A stretch of DNA of 33,318 nucleotides from a virus: IMG/VR virus record IMGVR_UViG_3300037156_000203, positions 1 through 33,318 of that record; one strand, 5' to 3'. The notes below the pieces were generated by a model that had not been told where the DNA came from, searched no databases, and saw nothing but the letters and a program-made list of their open reading frames with translations. The position numbers and the translations under genes were made by a program. Each line of letters starts with the position of its first letter. Positions within the stretch are counted from its first letter, which is position 1. Positions 28,399 through 33,318 of the stretch are shown here, one piece after another.

Positions 28399-30296
28399 AG
28401 CGTGATCTCCTTCCGACAGATGAGAGTGTCGCCCATGTGCGGGGCGACGGCGATCAGTCCAAGGCCCTCTGCATGGGCCTGGGCTTCGGTGAAGTAGCGG
28501 CGGCGATTGCGGGCGTCGGCCACGCCGCTGCGAATCTTGAACTGTTCCTTGACGGCTTCCAAATCGACCATCGGCACGCCGTTCACGTCGACGGTCTCCA
28601 CGTCGTCGGCGATGATGCAGTCGTCGATGCACTCCAGGAACAGCCCGGCGTGCTTGACCTTCTTCTCCCTGGTCGCCGCGGCGATGTCGCCGGTGGAGAT
28701 GGCCATGCTGGTGACGGGCCGGTCCTTGTCGTCGCGGCCGATCTCCACTTCCACCAGGGAGAAGGTCCCCAGCTTCCGCTCGGCGGCGTTGCGGGCCTTG
28801 GTCAGCGATATCTCGCGGACCTGGGCCTTCTGGTAACGGGTGATCTCCAGGACATAGTCGCTGTTGGACGGCAGGGCTTCGGCGCCGCGCGTACCTTCGC
28901 CGTGCTTAGGCGGGTGGTGCGTGGTCACGAACAGTACGCCCAACGCCCGACCGATCGTCGTCAGGTTCTCCACGGCCTGGGCGACCACGGCGTTGTCGTT
29001 CTCGTTGTCGATCAGCCCCGACGCCGACAGCGTCTCCAGGAACACCACGCGCAGCTGCACGCCGAACTTCTGGAGCATGTAGACCTGCTGGTCCTGCAGA
29101 TCGGCCAGGAGCGCGTCCAGGGCCCCGCGCTGCCGCAGTCCGGAGACCTGGGTGTAGGCCACCGGGACGGTCTCGGTTTCCTGCATGGCGGCGATGCGGT
29201 GAGCGAAGCCCGAGCCTTCGGTCCCGGCGAACAGGACGATGGACGCCCCTCGTTCTTCCGGATCGACACCGAAGAACGGCTTGCCCAGCCCCAGACAGCG
29301 CACCAGATGGGCGATGACGAAGGTCTTGCCTGCCCCGGTGGTGCCCACCAACACCGCGAAACCCGTGGCCGGCAGCAGCTTATGGAACAGCCAGTTCTGG
29401 TTGAGATGCAGTTCGTCGTCGGGATAGTGCCACTTGCGGCCGGCGCGGGGCGGCGGCTCGATCTTGACGTCCTTGAAGCCGAGTTCAGGCGACTCGATGC
29501 CCGGTGGACGCTGGCCATAGGCGTAGGCGTTGCGGACCTTCGTCTCCAACTCTTCCAGGGACCAGGGCGGGCTGCAGCGGTCGTTCCAATCGCCGGACAT
29601 CAACTCCCAGGCGGTAAACTCCGACAACCCGAAGTCCTTCAGGGTGCAGGCGACCTGATAAGCGGTCTGGTCGCCGCCGGCGCCTTCTATCGAGAGGGGT
29701 GCCTCCAGAAGGAAAGCTTCCGCCCGAGCCACCGCCGCAGGCGCGTCCAGCGGGACGGCTGGTATTGATACCCGGTCAGCATCCGATAGTTGTCGAGTTC
29801 CTTCTGCCGCCTTAAGGCTTCCGATAAGTCCTGCATCCGCTTCAGCGATTCCGGCGTTGCGCCGGATAGCATAATCTTGTCCCCCCACTGTTGAGCCCGG
29901 TCCGAGGACGTAACCGTGGTCTGATCGGACGTCCAATCCCGGCCCCAGGAGCCCAACAGAATTTCGGGCGCTTGCTCCTTTGAAATACTCATGGACCCCT
30001 CCCGAGGGCGTGTTGACGATGAAGGTGTCGTGCTGGATATCCAGGGCCTTCAGCGAGGCCAGGCCTTGCTTGCCGCCCTTGACGTCGGCGTCCAGAACGA
30101 TGTGACCGGCACAGTGGACGCCGATGTTGGCCTGCGGCCACTTCGCCCACCAGGCCTCGATGACCTTGGGATCCGTGGAAGCGCGGTTGGGCCAGTCGTC
30201 GATCAACGGCGGGAACTTGGCGCCTTCCTTGATCGGAAAGACACCGAGGCCGCGGCCCGCCATCTGCAGCGCCCATTGAAGCTTGTCCCCCGACAT
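28395..30296 (-). CDS. Primase-polymerase / RepA-like ATPase fusion
   Basis: 633 residues from ATG 30296 (AGGGG upstream). Residues ~1-190 are a bifunctional primase-polymerase (Prim-Pol) domain: the metal-binding pair in IVLDADVKGG (Asp69, Asp71), His102 in PSGGVHEYF, and LDVRSDHGYVLGPGST. Residues ~285-520 are a RecA/AAA-type ATPase with Walker A GTTGAGKT (318-325), hydrophobic strand VVFLETL as Walker B, and VLFVTTHHPPKHGEGTRGAEAL. The C-terminal part looks like a DNA-binding tail. Makes primers and probably unwinds DNA at the fork with the polymerase next door. Codon use is anomalous over residues ~102-203, where another frame is open (29687-29992). Confidence 0.85.
   Translation of the reverse strand: MSGDKLQWALQMAGRGLGVFPIKEGAKFPPLIDDWPNRASTDPKVIEAWWAKWPQANIGVHCAGHIVLDADVKGGKQGLASLKALDIQHDTFIVNTPSGGVHEYFKGASARNSVGLLGPGLDVRSDHGYVLGPGSTVGGQDYAIRRNAGIAEADAGLIGSLKAAEGTRQLSDADRVSIPAVPLDAPAAVARAEAFLLEAPLSIEGAGGDQTAYQVACTLKDFGLSEFTAWELMSGDWNDRCSPPWSLEELETKVRNAYAYGQRPPGIESPELGFKDVKIEPPPRAGRKWHYPDDELHLNQNWLFHKLLPATGFAVLVGTTGAGKTFVIAHLVRCLGLGKPFFGVDPEERGASIVLFAGTEGSGFAHRIAAMQETETVPVAYTQVSGLRQRGALDALLADLQDQQVYMLQKFGVQLRVVFLETLSASGLIDNENDNAVVAQAVENLTTIGRALGVLFVTTHHPPKHGEGTRGAEALPSNSDYVLEITRYQKAQVREISLTKARNAAERKLGTFSLVEVEIGRDDKDRPVTSMAISTGDIAAATREKKVKHAGLFLECIDDCIIADDVETVDVNGVPMVDLEAVKEQFKIRSGVADARNRRRYFTEAQAHAEGLGLIAVAPHMGDTLICRKEITL
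29687..29992 (-). CDS. Candidate overprinted 101-aa gene inside the primase gene
   Basis: Out of frame within the primase coding region. ATG 29992 has GGGAGGGGTCC just upstream, one of the best ribosome-binding sites in the window. The product is protein-like: MSISKEQAPEILLGSWGRDW, then GDKIMLSGATPESLKRMQDL, helix RRQKELDNYRMLTGYQYQPS, then a basic Trp/Arg tail (RWTRLRRWLGRKLSFWRH). By hand count roughly 75 of 100 codons end in G or C here, against ~52 of 100 in the primase frame over the same bases, while the primase elsewhere is far higher. That local reversal is the mark of overprinting. Function unknown; the basic amphipathic tail could bind nucleic acid or membrane. Confidence 0.5.
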   Translation of the reverse strand: MSISKEQAPEILLGSWGRDWTSDQTTVTSSDRAQQWGDKIMLSGATPESLKRMQDLSEALRRQKELDNYRMLTGYQYQPSRWTRLRRWLGRKLSFWRHPSR

Positions 30297-30305
30297 GGCG
30301 GACCC

Positions 30306-30572
30306 CTAGACGTTGCGCGACAGGCAGTAGGTCCGCTTCACTCGGCCCGGCACAACACGTTGCCCGTGGGCCTTCAGCCGACGATTGAGCCGGATGATGT
30401 AGGAACTGATCCAGCTCTGGGCGTAGTGACGGGTGCCGGGATCGGTGTCGTTGGCCCGCTCGGGATCGCCGCCGACCGCCAGATAGATGTCCACGAACGA
30501 CACGTCGCCGTTGCGCGCCAGCAGATCGTACAGAGTCTGCTGGATCGGGGTGAGCTTGAGGTCACTTGTCAT
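30306..30572 (-). CDS. Small winged-helix-like DNA-binding protein
   Basis: 88 residues, ATG 30572, overlapping the end of the polymerase gene by 11 bases. Helices LTPIQQTLYDLLARNGDVSF, VDIYLAVGG and SWISSYIIRLNRRLKAHGQR are followed by strand VVPGRVKRTYCLSR, the layout of winged helix-turn-helix domains (recognition helix near SYIIRLNRRL). It sits between polymerase and primase, so a role in initiation or regulation of phage replication is plausible. I see no ligand-binding domain. Could be the protein that reads the iteron-like repeats; no direct evidence. Confidence 0.6.
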   Translation of the reverse strand: MTSDLKLTPIQQTLYDLLARNGDVSFVDIYLAVGGDPERANDTDPGTRHYAQSWISSYIIRLNRRLKAHGQRVVPGRVKRTYCLSRNV

Positions 30573-33318
30573 ATCTAGGGCCTTCCCAGGCGGTGGCGGC
30601 GATAGGGACTTCGGCCAGCCACCGTGGCTTTTGTTTCAGCGTGTTCAGATAGTGCTCGACAGACCCGAAGCCATTGCGTACCTCGGACAGGGCTTCGTCG
30701 TGGATCGTCAGGACCGTGGGGTAGCCTTCGTGCTCCAGACGGAACATGGCGGCCACCAGGACGTCCCTGGCGGTCCCTGAGACGACGTGAGCGCACTGCA
30801 TCCCGCCATAAAGGTCAAGTTCACGCCAGCCTTTGTGCTCGCCCCAGTAGGACACGGTCCAGCGGTTGAACTCGACGTCGTCACCGTCGATCTTGATGGT
30901 CTTGGATTTCCACTTCAGCGACGGCGCGCAGTAGGAGATCACCCTGCCGGATGGCAGCTTGCAATAGAGGAAGGCCTTCGATCGGTCGCAGGTGTATTGG
31001 ACCTTGCCGTCGAGGGCCGAGACGATGCATCCCGGCGCACCCATGGCCTCGATCGCGGCGTCCTGAAGCTCTCGCCAGGAGGCGACGATCCGGGGGTTGG
31101 TGTCGCGCCATGCGCCGACGATCTGCCGGATGCGCTCGTCGGACAGCCGCACGCCGTACTTGGCGCCCATCTTCTTGAAGGCCCCAAGCGCCCCCTGGTA
31201 ACCGCAGTTGTGGACGATCATCGGGCCTTCTCTGCCCCAGACCATGAACCTGTTACGCGGCCCCGCATGAGCAATGTCGTAAACGATGTTCGAGTTCGTC
31301 GATCCGTCTTTGCATATCGAGGACTTTTCGACGATTTCCCTGGTTCGTCTTATGAGATACGAACCTAAGATTTCCAGGTTGGTAGCCCTCGTTGACTCGC
31401 TCTCTGTCCAGTTCCAGGCTTGGGTTGTCCCAGCCTTCCAGAGTGACGATGTACGAGAGGAAACCTCGGCGATTGCGTCGCCAAGGCTCATGGACTTCAA
31501 TTCCCCGAGCGCCGTAGTTATGGTACCCGCTGTCATTGGAGTTGTGGCACCGGTTAATACAGGCACTGATACGACCGAGAAGACGTCGTCTGTGCGCATC
31601 ATCGGCGACAATGTCTTGGTACGCCCAGTACTTTTTTCTTGTGGCTCCAGCCTTCTTGACCGCGCACTTATTGCAGCTAGTCGACGCACCTGACCGAAGA
31701 CTGGATACAAAGACTCCATATATTCGATCTTCGCTACAGTCGCAGCATACCAATACGGCCCTAAGCCCGCCTTTAGGCCCGATATTGTACCCATGGACGG
31801 TAAGCTGGCCAAACCTGTCGCCGATGTTAGGCCGAGGAAGGATGGGCTGGAGACGACCGTCTGAGCCTCTTTCCAGGTTTCTCCGTCCACCAGCAACAGA
31901 TGGTCTGGCGTCATCTCCACGCCATTCACCCAGATGATCTCCCGCAGCCCCATGGCCACGGTACCTTTGTGCTCTACCCATTCTTCCCCGTCCCACAGCC
32001 GATCAAAGATTCCTAGCTCCTTGATAGGCACAAGTCCACGATCTGTAAACACCAGGGTTTCAGGGCCGACGCAAGCGAGTTCAGGAACTTTTCCTTGTTC
32101 CTGCCGCTGGGCCTTGGACACGGCGTCCGTAGGGATGCCGATGATGTTGCCGGCCGTGACCTTGTAGAGATCAGGACCCAGGCCAGCGTCGAAGTTGCGG
32201 AAGGCCTGCAGCTTCCATTGCTCGCCCGCGAGCCAAGCGTTCAGCCGGCCTTCGATGTTGGAGAAGTCCCCGCCCATCAGACGGTGGCCATCCTCGGCGA
32301 TGATCGCGGCTCGCGTGCAAAGGGACAGAACCTCCAGCGGCGCGTCGAACATGAACTCCATCCAGTCGACGACTTCAGCGACACTGGCCGGGCTGTTGAG
32401 CATGGCTACGGTCATCCGCACCCACTCGGCTTCTTCGTCGGTGTCGACCCGCTTCATGTTGTGGAACTGGACGCCGCGACCGACCCAACGGCCCTGCACG
32501 GTTCCGTGGAAGCCAAGGGAGTCGTAGACCCGCCCGTCCTTGCACAGACAGGCCAGCATGGCGGGGAACTTGAAGGCCTTGGCTGATGCCGCCCGCAGGT
32601 GGATGACCTTCTCGACGTCGGGACGGTCAAAGAAGTCCGCCGTGACAATCAGGCCTTCGTGCTCGCCTTCGGCGATGCTCTCGCAGTGGACGCCCTGACT
32701 GTTGATCCAGTCGACGATCTTGGCGACCTCGGTGCATTTCTTGGCGGCGCCGTTGGTCAGCCGCCACATCTCACGGTCGGCGCGCTTAGTGGCCTCTGTG
32801 ACGACGGCCATGGCCTTGCGGATCATCGGCTCGTCGAGACGGATGCCACGGTCATTGATGCGTTGGTCCAGTTCCCAGACGCGGCGCTCGCGCTCGGAAA
32901 GCTGGGGGACCAGTTGGTCTATGGCGTGCTCGGTGGCGACGTCCTGGTCGCAGTAGGCCTGCAGCCGGGAGAGACGGTCTTCGTCCTCCCACCATGTGAT
33001 GTTGCCTTTGTCATCGATCGACCGGGGCAAGCACATCTGCATCATCAGACGGTAGCCCTCCTTGTCCTTCTGGACGTTGGCGCGGACCGCCGGGCCCATG
33101 TTGTCCAGGGAGGCGGGCAGGCCCATCACCCGACCGCGGGCCTGCGTACAGTGCTGCTGCTCGATCTTCAGCGGAGGGAGGGTTTCGTCGACCTGGCGCG
33201 TCAGGGTTTCGTTCCACATGCCGCGCTCGAAAGCCGCGTTGTGGTGAACCATCGGACCGCCATCGGCGACGTGCTCGATCAGATCCTGTGGGAAGGGCTC
33301 GCCTTTACGCCAGCGACG
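30562..33318 (-). CDS. DNA polymerase, family A, with intein (partial at right edge)
   Basis: Main replicative polymerase. Reading frame extends past 33318, so the N-terminus is missing; HVADGGPMVHHNAAFERG near the edge is the Exo II motif of a 3'-5' exonuclease domain. Palm motif A is GGDFSNIEGR (Asp codon 32266-32268), motif C is TIHDEALSEV near the C-terminus, and fingers motif B (O-helix) is split: QGKVPELA lies before, and CGYQGALGAFKKMGAKYG after, an intein at 31207-32073. Removing the intein restores an unbroken O-helix. The frame is open throughout, so a full precursor is predicted. Followed by two coupled genes of the same operon. Confidence 0.92.
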   Translation of the reverse strand, partial: RRWRKGEPFPQDLIEHVADGGPMVHHNAAFERGMWNETLTRQVDETLPPLKIEQQHCTQARGRVMGLPASLDNMGPAVRANVQKDKEGYRLMMQMCLPRSIDDKGNITWWEDEDRLSRLQAYCDQDVATEHAIDQLVPQLSERERRVWELDQRINDRGIRLDEPMIRKAMAVVTEATKRADREMWRLTNGAAKKCTEVAKIVDWINSQGVHCESIAEGEHEGLIVTADFFDRPDVEKVIHLRAASAKAFKFPAMLACLCKDGRVYDSLGFHGTVQGRWVGRGVQFHNMKRVDTDEEAEWVRMTVAMLNSPASVAEVVDWMEFMFDAPLEVLSLCTRAAIIAEDGHRLMGGDFSNIEGRLNAWLAGEQWKLQAFRNFDAGLGPDLYKVTAGNIIGIPTDAVSKAQRQEQGKVPELACVGPETLVFTDRGLVPIKELGIFDRLWDGEEWVEHKGTVAMGLREIIWVNGVEMTPDHLLLVDGETWKEAQTVVSSPSFLGLTSATGLASLPSMGTISGLKAGLGPYWYAATVAKIEYMESLYPVFGQVRRLAAISARSRRLEPQEKSTGRTKTLSPMMRTDDVFSVVSVPVLTGATTPMTAGTITTALGELKSMSLGDAIAEVSSRTSSLWKAGTTQAWNWTESESTRATNLEILGSYLIRRTREIVEKSSICKDGSTNSNIVYDIAHAGPRNRFMVWGREGPMIVHNCGYQGALGAFKKMGAKYGVRLSDERIRQIVGAWRDTNPRIVASWRELQDAAIEAMGAPGCIVSALDGKVQYTCDRSKAFLYCKLPSGRVISYCAPSLKWKSKTIKIDGDDVEFNRWTVSYWGEHKGWRELDLYGGMQCAHVVSGTARDVLVAAMFRLEHEGYPTVLTIHDEALSEVRNGFGSVEHYLNTLKQKPRWLAEVPIAATAWEGPRYDK
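31207..32073 (-). other. Intein in DNA polymerase motif B (289 codons)
   Basis: A self-splicing protein segment. Starts at Cys (32071-32073) with block A CVGPETLVFTDRGLVPIKEL; block B is GVEMTPDHLLLV (residues 51-62, with T55 and H58); block F is VYDIAHAGPRNRFMV, and block G ends IVHN, followed by Cys+1. All splicing residues (Cys1, TxxH, penultimate His, terminal Asn, Cys+1) are present, so it is probably active. Between blocks B and F there is no in-frame endonuclease domain: residues ~75-260 are Ser/Thr-rich and look like an out-of-frame translation, because an HNH gene is written there in another frame (31253-31981). Base composition is more AT-rich than the polymerase. Confidence 0.9.
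31253..31981 (-). CDS. HNH homing endonuclease nested out of frame inside the intein
   Basis: ATG 31981 with GGGACGGGGAAGA just upstream; GTG 31996 is also possible. The first ~50 residues are a by-product of reading block A-B DNA in another frame; the endonuclease begins near 31834 with IGDRFGQLTVHGY, then CCDCSEDRIYG and SLRSGASTSCNKC (zinc-type Cys pairs), ACINRCHNSNDSGYHNYGAR, GIEVHEPWRR, SLELDRERVNEGYQPGNLRF and KTNQGNRRK. This is the phage HNH homing endonuclease type with NYG-(G/A)RGI and LDR-N-YxPxN-RW motifs. Ends within block F. It is the mobility function that normally lies in frame between intein blocks. Confidence 0.8.
   Translation of the reverse strand: MGRAQRYRGHGAAGDHLGEWRGDDARPSVAGGRRNLERGSDGRLQPILPRPNIGDRFGQLTVHGYNIGPKGGLRAVLVCCDCSEDRIYGVFVSSLRSGASTSCNKCAVKKAGATRKKYWAYQDIVADDAHRRRLLGRISACINRCHNSNDSGYHNYGARGIEVHEPWRRNRRGFLSYIVTLEGWDNPSLELDRERVNEGYQPGNLRFVSHKTNQGNRRKVLDMQRRIDELEHRLRHCSCGAA

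Noticed and set aside
28437-29768. 443-codon plus-strand ORF over the primase
   Set aside because: Shadow of the primase gene; Prim-Pol and Walker motifs are on the other strand.
31300-31850. In-frame endonuclease domain of the intein
   Set aside because: The polymerase-frame translation here is Ser/Thr-rich without LAGLIDADG or HNH motifs; the motifs are in another frame.

Overview
The window is part of the genome of a GC-rich, tailed, short-tailed-type (podovirus-like) double-stranded DNA phage. The evidence is a contiguous terminase / portal / scaffold / capsid / tail / lysis / internal-virion-protein module, a family A DNA polymerase and a primase-polymerase/ATPase. The capsid protein looks like the N4-gp56 family. 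High third-position GC and GTG/ATG starts behind AGGAG-like sites suggest a Gram-negative, probably proteobacterial, host (inference). No tRNA, integrase, repressor-type lysogeny module or CRISPR array was seen.

Layout. Positions 1-1900 hold five leftward small genes, including an Imm5-like protein that runs off the left edge. Positions 1901-2667 are a non-coding hub with GGCGGGTAA iteron-like repeats, a 19-bp direct repeat, an inverted repeat and a hairpin; transcription diverges here. Positions 2668-27845 form one long rightward late module: small membrane and basic proteins including a likely holin, KTSC protein, TerL, portal, scaffold, major capsid, connector, tail/nozzle and fibre proteins, two secreted proteins, a GH24 lysozyme, GNAT-like protein, three large ejection-type proteins and an ATP-grasp enzyme. 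Positions 27842-33318 read leftward: a ribbon-helix-helix protein, an unknown protein, primase-polymerase/ATPase, a small helix-turn-helix-like protein and DNA polymerase, which continues past the right edge. If the genome is circular or circularly permuted, the two leftward blocks could be one early transcript starting at the hub.

The most unusual content is selfish and overlapping coding. The polymerase gene carries a 289-residue intein in its O-helix (motif B), and inside the intein DNA a complete HNH-type homing endonuclease is encoded in a different reading frame while the polymerase frame stays open. A second homing endonuclease sits against the ATP-grasp gene, which now has two diverged 3' ends: the one in use, and a displaced in-frame remnant beyond the endonuclease. 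A third sits behind the capsid gene, whose last ~40 codons change to AT-rich synonymous codons. Two further out-of-frame ORFs with good ribosome-binding sites and genome-typical wobble composition lie inside the primase gene (29687-29992) and terL (6024-6191).

The capsid operon has its own apparent control region: a -35-like TTGACA, two tandem hairpins with the same CGTTA loop at the predicted mRNA 5' end, and a 9-bp hairpin that hides the capsid gene's Shine-Dalgarno sequence. All assignments come from reading the sequence; no database search was possible.
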